Of a stretch of DNA of 64,000 bases, positions 7,720 through 15,780 are shown piece after piece. Positions within the stretch are counted from its first letter, which is position 1; every line of letters starts with the position of its first letter. The notes beneath the pieces were generated by a model that saw nothing but the letters and a program-made list of their open reading frames with translations, was not told where the DNA came from and made no database searches. The position numbers and the translations under genes are program-made. Source of the DNA: an uncultured Alsobacter sp. (lineage in GTDB: Bacteria; Pseudomonadota; Alphaproteobacteria; Rhizobiales; Beijerinckiaceae); the NCBI RefSeq assembly GCF_945952055.1, contig NZ_CAMFHB010000002.1, positions 124,001 through 188,000 on the forward strand, in the 5' to 3' direction.

Positions 7720-8775
7720 TTAAAGGCGAATGCGGTTCTCGGTGGCGGCGTCGAACAGGTAGGCCCGCTGGGGGTCCACCGCGACGCCGACCACTTCGCC
7801 GATCTCGCAGCGGAAGTGGCGGTCGCCGCGCGCGCAGACATGCCTGCCGCCGACGTTGAAGGTGACGAGCGTGGACTCGCCGGTGAGTTCGGAGGAATAG
7901 ACGGGGGCGTCGAAGACGCCCTGGCCCGGACCGACGACCCGCAGGTCTTCGGGACGGATGCCGAGGACGACACCGGTGCGCGAGCCGCCGCCGATGCCGG
8001 GCACGGCGACGCCTTCGGCCCGGAAGGTGCCGTCGACGAGGTCGCCGTGGACGAGGTTCATGCTCGGTGAGCCGATGAAGCCGGCGACGAACATGTTGGC
8101 GGGGTCGTTGTAGACCTCCTCCGGGGGCGCGAGCTGTTGCATCACGCCCTTGTTCATCACGCCGACGCGGGTGGCGAGCGTCATCGCCTCCATCTGGTCG
8201 TGGGTGACGTAGATGGTGGTGATGCGCAGCTCGTGGTGCAGATGCTTGAGCTCGGCGCGCATGGTGACGCGCAGCTTGGCGTCGAGGTTCGACAGCGGCT
8301 CGTCCATGAGGAAGACGCGCGGGGTGCGCACCAGAGAACGCGCCAGCGCCACGCGCTGGCGCTGACCGCCGGAGAGCTGGGCGGGCTTGCGCTCGAGAAA
8401 CGGCCCGAGTTCGACCTTGGCGGCGGCCGCGTCGATGCGCTTCTGTGCGTCCTCGCGGGGGATGCCGCGGACCTTCAGCGGATAGCCGATGTTGTCGCGC
8501 ACGCTCATGTGCGGGTAGAGGCCATAGTTCTGGAACACCATCGCGATGTCGCGCTCGCGCGGCGGCATGTCGTTGACGAGATCGTCGCCGATGAAGATCT
8601 CGCCGCTCGAGGGCTCCTCCAGCCCGGCGACCATCCGCATGGTCGTTGTCTTGCCGCAGCCCGAGGGGCCCAGCAGCACCAGGAACTCCTGGTCGGCGAC
8701 CGCGAGGTCGAGCTCGCGGACCCCGAAGAAGTCGCCCCAGCGCTTGGTGACGGCGTTGAACTGGATGCTGGCCAT
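7720..8775 (-). CDS. Carbohydrate ABC importer, ATP-binding subunit (UgpC/MalK type)
   Basis: 351 residues with Walker A GPSGCGKTT, signature LSGGQRQR, Walker B VFLMDEP and the H-loop THD, followed by a C-terminal regulatory domain of the MalK/UgpC kind (from about residue 240). It energises uptake by the two permeases encoded directly upstream. The gap to the permease gene is 13 bp. This subunit closes the transporter block of the leftward operon. Confidence 0.95.
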   Translation of the reverse strand: MASIQFNAVTKRWGDFFGVRELDLAVADQEFLVLLGPSGCGKTTTMRMVAGLEEPSSGEIFIGDDLVNDMPPRERDIAMVFQNYGLYPHMSVRDNIGYPLKVRGIPREDAQKRIDAAAAKVELGPFLERKPAQLSGGQRQRVALARSLVRTPRVFLMDEPLSNLDAKLRVTMRAELKHLHHELRITTIYVTHDQMEAMTLATRVGVMNKGVMQQLAPPEEVYNDPANMFVAGFIGSPSMNLVHGDLVDGTFRAEGVAVPGIGGGSRTGVVLGIRPEDLRVVGPGQGVFDAPVYSSELTGESTLVTFNVGGRHVCARGDRHFRCEIGEVVGVAVDPQRAYLFDAATENRIRL

Positions 8776-8788
8776 GGGTGCTCCGCTC

Positions 8789-9679
8789 TCAGCGCACGGC
8801 GCCGAGATTCATGCCTTTCGTGAAGTGCCGCTGGATGATGAGCGCGAAGAAGAACATCGGGATGGTGATGATGATGCCGGTGGCGGCGATGAGCTCCCAC
8901 ACGGGCCCGCGCTCCAACAGGAAGCCGATGATGCCGACCGGCAGTGGCACGGCCTTCTGGCGCGACAGCAGGTAGCCGAACAGGAACTCGTTCCAGGTGA
9001 GGATGAAGCAGAAGATCGCCGCGGTGAGGATACCGGGGCGCGCCATCGGCACCACGATGTCCCAGATCACGCGCAGCCGGCTCGCGCCGTCGATGATCGC
9101 CGCCTCCTCCGCCTCCAGCGGGATCGCGTCGATGAAACCCTTGATGGTCCAGATCGCGTAGGGGAGCACGATGGCGAGGTCGACGATGATCAGCGCGGCG
9201 TAGGTGTCCAGCAGGCCGAGCTTCCTGAACATCACGTAGAACGGCAGGACGATCGTCACCGCCGGGATGAACTGGGTGAGCAGGATCCACTGGAAGGTGA
9301 CGCGCTTCAGCGGGAACTGCAGGCGGGAGAAGGCGTAGGCCGCGCTGACCGCGATGGGGATGGCGATCACCACCGTCGAGCAGGCGATGATGGTCGAGTT
9401 CACGACCTTCTGCGCGATGCCCCAGCGCGGGTTGAACACCTCGCGGAAGTTGTCGAGCGTCGGCTGGAACCAGATCGTGTAGGAATAGACCGTGATCGGC
9501 GTCTTGAAGGCCGTCATCACCATCCAGGCGATGGGGAAGACGATGAGCGCCGCCACGAACAGCAGCACGCCGACTTCCAGCACCTTCAGGACCGCGCGGC
9601 GGCGCTGCGCGCGCTGGCGCCGCCGTGCGGCCTCCGGCGTGACGACCGGCCGGGACAGGGAGGTGGCGACCGCGTTCAT
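8789..9679 (-). CDS. Carbohydrate ABC importer permease (MalG/UgpE type)
   Basis: 296 residues with about six membrane segments. The cytoplasmic loop contains EEAAIIDGASRLRVIWDIVVP, a typical EAA motif that docks to the ATPase. The ATG at 9679 overlaps the stop of the other permease gene (ATGA). The Arg-rich N-terminus (RRRQRAQRRRA) is cytoplasmic. It forms the membrane channel together with the protein from 9676-10575. Confidence 0.95.
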   Translation of the reverse strand: MNAVATSLSRPVVTPEAARRRQRAQRRRAVLKVLEVGVLLFVAALIVFPIAWMVMTAFKTPITVYSYTIWFQPTLDNFREVFNPRWGIAQKVVNSTIIACSTVVIAIPIAVSAAYAFSRLQFPLKRVTFQWILLTQFIPAVTIVLPFYVMFRKLGLLDTYAALIIVDLAIVLPYAIWTIKGFIDAIPLEAEEAAIIDGASRLRVIWDIVVPMARPGILTAAIFCFILTWNEFLFGYLLSRQKAVPLPVGIIGFLLERGPVWELIAATGIIITIPMFFFALIIQRHFTKGMNLGAVR

Positions 9680-10575
9680 GCCGTCCTCCGGAACGCGAAG
9701 CGCATGTAGGACAGCGAGAACAGGAACAGGATCGCCGTGAGCACGTAGGCGACCGCGGCGGCGTAGCCGAACTGATAGTCGCGGAAGCCGATGTGATAGG
9801 CGAAGAAGGCGAGCGTGGTGGTGGAGCGCCCCGGCCCCCCGCCCGTCATCGTCACGATGCTGTCGAAGACCTTCAGCGCGAAGACCGACTTCAGGATGAT
9901 GGCGACCAGCAGCACGGGGGCGAGCTGGGGCAGCGTGACGTCGCGGAAGACGCGCCAGTCGCTGGCACCGTCGATGCGCGCGGCCTCCTGCGTCTCCGGC
10001 GGGATGGAGGCGAGGCCGCCCATCAGCATGAAGGTGAAGTACGGCGCCCAGTGCCACACGTCGGCCGAGATCAGCGCGCCCATCGCCATGGTGGGGCTCG
10101 CCAGGTAGTCGGTGTTGCGCATGAAGGGCAGCACCGCCGCGATGGTGCGGTTGAAGGCGCCGAAGTCGGGGTTCAGCATGAACCGCCAGGAGATGCCGAT
10201 CAGCGCGGGGCTCATCGCGAAAGGCAGGATCAGCAGCGTGCGCAGGATGGACGTGCCGAAGCCCTGGCGCAGAAGCAGGATGGCGAGGCCGAGCGCCGCG
10301 AGGATGGTGAAGGTCACGTCGAGCACCACGAAGGCCGCGGTGACGCGCATCACCTGCCAGAACTCGGGGTCCTCGTTGAAGGCCTCGGTGTAGTTCTCGA
10401 TGCCGATGAAGCGGCCGAGCTCGATGCTCCTTGACAGGTTCAGGATGTGGAAGCTCGTCCAGAACGAGCTCAGCATCGGATACACCGTGGTGAAGGCCAC
10501 GATGGCGAGCGCGGGAGCCAGCAATCCGAAGGCGAGAGCGCGCTGACGCATGCGAGACGGGGTCCGATCGATCAA
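9676..10575 (-). CDS. Carbohydrate ABC importer permease (MalF/UgpA type)
   Basis: 299 residues with about six membrane segments and the EAA-type loop QEAARIDGASDWRVFRDV before the last helices. The short N-terminus without a periplasmic insert matches UgpA-like rather than enterobacterial MalF permeases. It lies 74 bp after the binding-protein gene, the widest gap within the transporter block, and overlaps the next permease gene by 4 bp. Confidence 0.95.
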   Translation of the reverse strand: MIDRTPSRMRQRALAFGLLAPALAIVAFTTVYPMLSSFWTSFHILNLSRSIELGRFIGIENYTEAFNEDPEFWQVMRVTAAFVVLDVTFTILAALGLAILLLRQGFGTSILRTLLILPFAMSPALIGISWRFMLNPDFGAFNRTIAAVLPFMRNTDYLASPTMAMGALISADVWHWAPYFTFMLMGGLASIPPETQEAARIDGASDWRVFRDVTLPQLAPVLLVAIILKSVFALKVFDSIVTMTGGGPGRSTTTLAFFAYHIGFRDYQFGYAAAVAYVLTAILFLFSLSYMRFAFRRTA

Positions 10576-10649
10576 GGCCGAGACACGGGGAAACTGGTCC
10601 GCCGCCGGCTCGCGCCGGCGGCGGTGTCAACGAGGGGGAAGGAGCCGGC

Positions 10650-11960
10650 TCAGCCGGCGCGCTTCATGATGCGGGTGGCCTGCGCGGCGGCGCCGTCCAG
10701 GGCCTCCTTCACGCCCTTGCCGGAGGTGACGACCTCCGACATGGCGGAGGCCAGTGAATCGACGATCGGCAGGAACTCGGGGATGTTCGGGATCGACTTC
10801 GTGGTGCTCTCGAGCGCCTTGGCGGCGATCCCGTGCATGCCGCGGAAGCGGGCGTTGACGGCCGGGTCGCGCAGGTTCTGCCAGTGCACGCACACCACGT
10901 CGTTCTCGGCCGGGTCGACCAGGATCTGGCGCTCGATGTCGGCCGAGGTGATGTAGTCCATGAACTCCATCGCCGCATCGCGGTTCTTCGACTTGCCGTT
11001 GACGCCGTAGATCCACTGGTTGGTGTAGGTCGTCGGCCCCGAGCCCGGGTAGGACGGCAGCGGCACGAAGCCCGCCTGGTCCGGCTTGATCGTCGCGTCG
11101 GGGAGGAACAGGCGGTTGTAGACGTGCCACCAGGTCGGCACCATGGCCGCCTTGCCCTGGAAGAACACCGTGTTGGCATCCGCCTCGTTGAACGAGCCCG
11201 CGCCGGGAGGCGCGATCTTGTGCTTGAGGATGATGTCCACGAAGTCCTGCGCCGCGGCAATGCCCTGCGGGCTGTTGAAGATCGGCTTCATGTTGGCGTC
11301 GAACAGGTCGCCGCCCTTGCCCCACAGGAAGTTGTACCAGACCATCAGGTTCTGGCCGTCATTGCGGCCGTAGGGGATGGTCACGCCGGCCACGCCGGGA
11401 TTGGCCTCCTGCAGCGCCTTGCCGCTGGTGACGAGCTCTTCCCAGGTCTTGGGCGGCTGCAGGCCGGCCTTGTCGAACAGGTCCTTGCGGTACCAGAGCA
11501 GCTGGATGTGGCAGCGCACCGGCAGGCCGTAGGTGCCGGTGGAGAAAGCGCCCGCGCTGCGGAACGCCGACGGATAGCGGTTGAGGTCGATCTTGCGGGC
11601 CGCCAGCTCCTTGTCGAGCGGGATCAGGTACTTGTCGACCAGCGGCGGAATCCAGACGTCCATGGCCGTGATCAGGTCGAAGTCGTCCGAGCCGCCGACC
11701 ATCTCGGCGGTCAGGCGCTCGCGCAGCGCGGCGAAGGGGACGTAGACGTAGGTGACCTTGATGCCCGTCTGCTCGGTGAAGGCCGCGACCTTCTTCGCGT
11801 GGGCGGTGAACTGGGTCGAGGTGACCGCGAGGACCTTGATCTCTTTGCCGGCAAAGGGCTTGCCGGGGGTGATTCCGGCCAGCGCGCGCTGCTGGCCCAA
11901 AAGCCCTGCGGTGGCCATGGCGGCGGCTCCGCCCAGAGCCTGGCGACGTGTGATTGTCAT
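10650..11960 (-). CDS. Extracellular solute-binding protein, family 1 (sugar type)
   Basis: 436 residues from the ATG at 11960, with a strong GGAGG site upstream. The N-terminus TRRQALGGAAAMATAGLL is a Tat-type signal peptide. The mature protein shows family 1 binding-protein segments such as TGIKVTYVYVPFAALRERL and the LLWYRKDLFDKAGLQPPKTWEEL region typical of carbohydrate-binding members. It should capture the substrate of the pathway in the periplasm. It is the first gene of the leftward operon and faces the LacI regulator gene. A longer frame reaching 12050 runs into the regulatory gap and is unlikely. Confidence 0.95.
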   Translation of the reverse strand: MTITRRQALGGAAAMATAGLLGQQRALAGITPGKPFAGKEIKVLAVTSTQFTAHAKKVAAFTEQTGIKVTYVYVPFAALRERLTAEMVGGSDDFDLITAMDVWIPPLVDKYLIPLDKELAARKIDLNRYPSAFRSAGAFSTGTYGLPVRCHIQLLWYRKDLFDKAGLQPPKTWEELVTSGKALQEANPGVAGVTIPYGRNDGQNLMVWYNFLWGKGGDLFDANMKPIFNSPQGIAAAQDFVDIILKHKIAPPGAGSFNEADANTVFFQGKAAMVPTWWHVYNRLFLPDATIKPDQAGFVPLPSYPGSGPTTYTNQWIYGVNGKSKNRDAAMEFMDYITSADIERQILVDPAENDVVCVHWQNLRDPAVNARFRGMHGIAAKALESTTKSIPNIPEFLPIVDSLASAMSEVVTSGKGVKEALDGAAAQATRIMKRAG

Positions 11961-12012
11961 GGGTGTCCCTCCTGCGCTTGTTCTCGCGAGCAGGCTTCCA
12001 CACGTTGACTGC

Positions 12013-12102
12013 GAATGCAAGGCGGCGTGCATTGAAATTCGTTGTTGCAATGCGGTAGATCAATGCATTCCAATTTTCGCACGAAAAACACGCTTGCAAT
12101 TC
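12013..12102. promoter_or_regulatory. Candidate LacI-family operator cluster between divergent genes
   Basis: The gap between the binding-protein and regulator genes (11961-12146) is clearly AT-richer than its surroundings. It holds a perfect 14-bp inverted repeat TTTTCG-CA-CGAAAA at 12074-12087 and the palindrome AATGCATT at 12062-12069. Related motifs recur: GAATGCAA at 12013, TGCATTGAA at 12028, TTGCAA at 12045 and 12094. LacI-type regulators usually bind such palindromes next to their own gene. The assignment of one of them as the operator is inference. I could not fix -35/-10 boxes with confidence. Confidence 0.5.
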
Positions 12103-12146
12103 CCTTCTGTTCCCCCGCATTTCTTGTCGCAGAGGACAAATCGCTG

Positions 12147-13208
12147 ATGCATTCGCAATCAGAAGCGGATTGGGAGGACCGGGTGGATGCGCTGCTGGGC
12201 GACAGCGCCCGCCGCGTCACGTCCTACGATGTCGCCAAGCTCGCCGGCGTTTCGCAGTCGGCCGTCTCGCGCACCTTCCGCGACGGCGGCTCGGTCTCGC
12301 CCGAGACGCGGGCCAAGGTCGAGCGGGCCGCGCAGGCGCTGGGCTATGCGCCCAACATCGTCGCCCGGTCGCTCATCACGCGCCGCTCCAACCTCATCGC
12401 CGTGCTGGTGACCGCCCAGACCAGCCGCAACTACCCCGAAGTGCTGTTCCAGCTCGGCCAGGAGATCCAGGCCCGCGGCAACCGCATGCTCGTGTTCACC
12501 GTGGACTTCGACGCGCTGGCCGCCGAGGTCTTCAACGACCTCGCCGGCTACCACGTCGACGGAATCGTCGCGGCGACGTCGATGGAGCCCGACCTCCTGG
12601 AAGCCTGCGAGCGCCACCGCATTCCGCTCGTCCTCTACAACCGCGTGCCGCGGGGCGGCTTCGCCTCGGCGGTGGGCTGCGACCATGCCACCGGCATGTC
12701 CGACCTCGTCGACCACCTGGTGGGCGGCACTCCGCGCCGGGTGGCCTTCGTCGCCGGACCCAAGGGCGCCGTGGTCAGCGAGGACCGCCTCGCCGGCGCC
12801 CGGCAGGCGTTGGTCCGCCATGGCCTGGCGATCGACGAGGTCATCCACGCGGACTATTCCTACGACGGCGGCCGCGCCGTCGGCCGGGACCTCCTGGCCC
12901 GCAAGAAGCGCCCCGACACCGTCCTGTGCGCCAACGATGCCATGGCGCTCGGCCTGATGGACTCGGCCCGCTTCGACCTCGGGCTCAGCGTGCCGGCCGA
13001 CGTGCAGGTGACGGGCTTCGACGACCTGCCCGAATCCGCCTGGCCGTCGCACGACCTGACCACGCTGCGCCAGCCGGTCGAGATGCTCACCCGCGCAGCC
13101 ATCCGCATGCTCGAGGAGCACATCGCGGGCACGGCGATCGGTTCCGAGCGCCGCCTCATGCCGGCCGAACTGAAGATCCGCGGATCGACGCGCCGGCCGG
13201 CCGGCTGA
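12147..13208 (+). CDS. LacI-family transcriptional regulator
   Basis: 353 residues. The N-terminal helix-turn-helix reads VTSYDVAKLAGVSQSAVSRTF, followed by a hinge helix and a periplasmic-binding-protein-like effector domain (for example TVLCANDAMALGLMD and VTGFDDLPES). The chosen ATG at 12147 has AGAGGA upstream; two further in-frame ATG/TTG codons lie upstream but would add an AT-rich, unconserved stretch. It is divergent from the importer operon and followed 40 bp later by SnoaL copy C. It is the obvious candidate to control both directions, with a sugar-like pathway metabolite as effector. Confidence 0.95.
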   Translation: MHSQSEADWEDRVDALLGDSARRVTSYDVAKLAGVSQSAVSRTFRDGGSVSPETRAKVERAAQALGYAPNIVARSLITRRSNLIAVLVTAQTSRNYPEVLFQLGQEIQARGNRMLVFTVDFDALAAEVFNDLAGYHVDGIVAATSMEPDLLEACERHRIPLVLYNRVPRGGFASAVGCDHATGMSDLVDHLVGGTPRRVAFVAGPKGAVVSEDRLAGARQALVRHGLAIDEVIHADYSYDGGRAVGRDLLARKKRPDTVLCANDAMALGLMDSARFDLGLSVPADVQVTGFDDLPESAWPSHDLTTLRQPVEMLTRAAIRMLEEHIAGTAIGSERRLMPAELKIRGSTRRPAG

Positions 13209-13248
13209 CCGCCCTCCCCTTCCACTCCCCTCACTGTACAGGTACGCC

Positions 13249-14238
13249 ATGGCTCTCGCCCTCGCCCACTACAAGGACGTCCCGGACTTCATCTACGGCA
13301 TCACCCGTGAGATCTGGGAAGACCGCGGCATCGGCGGCAAGATCAAGCGCTACTACGCCGACGACTGCCTGGTGCGGGCCGCCACGGGCGTCACCACCGA
13401 CAACACCGGCGTGACCGCGCAGACCCTGCAGACGCTGCACCAGTTCCCCGACCGCCAACTCGTGGGCGAGGACGTGATCTGGACGGGTTACGAGGATGGC
13501 TCGTTCCTGTCCTCCCACCGCCTGATCTCGGTCATGCGCCACACCGGCGCCGGCATCTACGGGCCGGCCACCGGCCGCGTGGTGCGTTCGCGCATCATCG
13601 CCGACTGCTGGGTCGTCGACACGCAGGTCAAGGAGGAGTGGCTCGCCCGCGACCAGTCGGCCTTCGCCCGCTGCATGGGCATCGACTCGCGCCAGATGGC
13701 GCACGACATGGTGCAGCTCGACATCAAGCGCAGCGGCGAGGTCGGCTTCTTCACGCCCGAGCGGGACGTGCCCGGCCGCTACCGCCCGGAGCACCAGAAG
13801 GGCGCCGACATCGAGCGCTACTGCGAAGGCTGGCAGCGCATCTGGGGCCTCAAGGAGACCGCCGAGATCCAGGAGCTCTACTTCCATGGCGCAGCGGTGG
13901 CGGTCCCGGGCGGAGACATGCTCTACGGCTGGGGCGACATCGACCGGTTCGCGCTGTCCTACCTCGCCTCCTTCCCGGACGCGGTCTTCACCATGGAAAG
14001 CGCCATCGTGAACCGTGACCCGGGCCAGGCGATCCGCATTGCCACCCGCTGGTCGCTGCGCGGCACCCATTCCGGCTTCGGGCTCTTCGGCCGCCCCACC
14101 GGCGCCGAGGTCTACGTGATGGGCTACAGCCACGCCCAGATGGTCGACGGCCGCGTCATCGCGGAATGGATCGTCACCGACGAAGTGTCGGTGTGGAAGC
14201 AGATCCTGGCCCACGAGGAAGGCCGCGCCGGGGCCTGA
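13249..14238 (+). CDS. Two-domain SnoaL/NTF2-like protein (copy C)
   Basis: 329 residues with two SnoaL-like halves, roughly 10-150 and 185-320, and the terminal motif DGRVIAEWIVTDE. It resembles copy D more than copies A and B (for example VKEEWL.RD after the first domain) but shares the overall layout with all four. The function is unknown; it lies directly downstream of the LacI regulator and is likely co-regulated with the leftward operon. The ribosome binding site is weak (ACAGG). Confidence 0.8.
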   Translation: MALALAHYKDVPDFIYGITREIWEDRGIGGKIKRYYADDCLVRAATGVTTDNTGVTAQTLQTLHQFPDRQLVGEDVIWTGYEDGSFLSSHRLISVMRHTGAGIYGPATGRVVRSRIIADCWVVDTQVKEEWLARDQSAFARCMGIDSRQMAHDMVQLDIKRSGEVGFFTPERDVPGRYRPEHQKGADIERYCEGWQRIWGLKETAEIQELYFHGAAVAVPGGDMLYGWGDIDRFALSYLASFPDAVFTMESAIVNRDPGQAIRIATRWSLRGTHSGFGLFGRPTGAEVYVMGYSHAQMVDGRVIAEWIVTDEVSVWKQILAHEEGRAGA

Positions 14239-14297
14239 TGCCCGGGCCGCCTTTTCGCCCGCAACGAGTCCCGGCTGCGCCGGAGAGGAAACGCCAG

Positions 14298-15341
14298 ATG
14301 ACCCTGGACCAGCAGCTCGCCGACATCGATCCGGCGGCCTACGCGCCCTACCGCGACCCGCGGGACTACATCCTGAGCTGGACCGACGCCATCTGGATCG
14401 ACCGCGGACTCGGCCGGCTGACCGAGCACTACGCGAAGGACGTGCTCGTCCACACCGCTTACGGCGAGACCTACGACTGGGACTTCGTCGTCAACAACTC
14501 GCTGCAGAAGTTTTCCGCCTTCCCGAACGGCGGCGGCGGGCATGGCGAGGACGTGGTCTGGGAAGCGCGGGGGCGCAACGGCTTCATCTCGTCGCACCGC
14601 GTGCTCAAGACCGGCACGCACACGGGCTACTGGACCTATGGGGCGCCCACCGGCCGGCACTGGATCTCGCGCACGGTGGCGCACTGCCTGGTGGTCGACA
14701 ACCAGGTCAAGGAAGAGTGGCTGGTGCGCGACGAGTGGGCCGTGCTCGAGCACCTCGGCATGAACCCCTACGAGATCGCGGCCAAGCTCGCCGAGTCGAG
14801 CCCCGTTCTGGGCAAGGCCATGGCGCTGGCCGGCGACACGGGCGCCTTCGCCGGCGTCATCGAGAACGCGGCCCTGAAGGGCGTGTCGGGCGAGCGTCCG
14901 CGCCGCTACCTGAAGGAGTGCGAGACGCTCCAGTCCATGTTCGACGAGGTGTGGAACAAGCGCCTCTTCAACCGGGTGCCGCACTATTTCGACAGCAAGA
15001 TCGTCTGCCACAGCACGCGCCTGCGCCGCGTGCAGGGCATCGATCCCTACCAGATCGAACTCATCGATCTGCTGGCGAGCTTCCCGGACTGCCAGGTCGA
15101 GGTGCGCGACATCGTGGTCCTCGAGGGTCCCGAACTCGGCCTGCGCATCGCGGTGCTGTGGCTCCTGCGCGGCACCTATTCGGGCGTGCCCACCTACGGC
15201 CCCATCACCCGCACGCCCGTGAACGTGCTCGGCTGCAGCCACTACGAGATGCACGACGGCAAGGTGCTGCGCGAGTTCCGCATCATCGACGAGATCGCGA
15301 TCCTGGCCCAGATCCATGCGGGGCGGATGGCGAAGGGGTGA
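14298..15341 (+). CDS. Two-domain SnoaL/NTF2-like protein (copy D)
   Basis: 347 residues from an ATG at 14298 with GAGAGGAA upstream. Two SnoaL-like domains are visible, with a longer Ala-rich linker near residues 160-200 than in copy C. The terminal motif is DGKVLREFRIIDE. It follows copy C by 59 bp and ends the rightward unit. Its pairing with copy C mirrors the A/B pair in the leftward operon, which would fit two hetero-dimers or two successive steps. This is inference; no activity can be read from the sequence. Confidence 0.8.
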   Translation: MTLDQQLADIDPAAYAPYRDPRDYILSWTDAIWIDRGLGRLTEHYAKDVLVHTAYGETYDWDFVVNNSLQKFSAFPNGGGGHGEDVVWEARGRNGFISSHRVLKTGTHTGYWTYGAPTGRHWISRTVAHCLVVDNQVKEEWLVRDEWAVLEHLGMNPYEIAAKLAESSPVLGKAMALAGDTGAFAGVIENAALKGVSGERPRRYLKECETLQSMFDEVWNKRLFNRVPHYFDSKIVCHSTRLRRVQGIDPYQIELIDLLASFPDCQVEVRDIVVLEGPELGLRIAVLWLLRGTYSGVPTYGPITRTPVNVLGCSHYEMHDGKVLREFRIIDEIAILAQIHAGRMAKG

Positions 15342-15353
15342 CGCCTCCGCCCG

Positions 15354-15755
15354 TCACTCCGGGCCATAGACGTCCAGGCCGAGGGACAGGCCACGGTCGC
15401 CCAGCATCGAGAGCACGGCGGGCTCCAGATCGACGCCCTCGTTGGCTTCACGCATGAAGGCGCCGCAGAAGACGTCGCAGCGGTAGCGGCGCGCGAGGGA
15501 GTGCCAGATCGCCGGATCCTCAGGAAGCGCGCCGAGAAGTGCGGCGATGCGCTCGCCGAGCGTGCCTTGGACATCCGTTTCCAGCAACCAGGAGCCCGAT
15601 CGCGCCACGATCCTGCGGCCGCTCTCTCCGATCCGAACGTCGCCCTTGCGGCCGCACCGGGTGGGCGCGACCCCGAGAAGGCTGGTCACCTCGTCGGGGT
15701 CGAGCGTGTCGCCGAAGAGCCGGAGGCAGACTTTGGTGCGCGCGAAGACGGGCAT
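15354..15755 (-). CDS. DUF4279 domain protein
   Basis: 133 residues matching the DUF4279 pattern: an N-terminal LRLFGDTLDPDEVTSLLGVAPTR segment, a central GSWLLET, and a C-terminal Asp/Gly-rich end. The biochemical role of this family is not known. It points against the SnoaL gene that ends 12 bp away and lies 25 bp after the DUF1501 gene, so it may be the tail of that leftward unit. Confidence 0.8.
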   Translation of the reverse strand: MPVFARTKVCLRLFGDTLDPDEVTSLLGVAPTRCGRKGDVRIGESGRRIVARSGSWLLETDVQGTLGERIAALLGALPEDPAIWHSLARRYRCDVFCGAFMREANEGVDLEPAVLSMLGDRGLSLGLDVYGPE

Positions 15756-15780
15756 GCCACCGATCTTGGCCCATCGAGGT

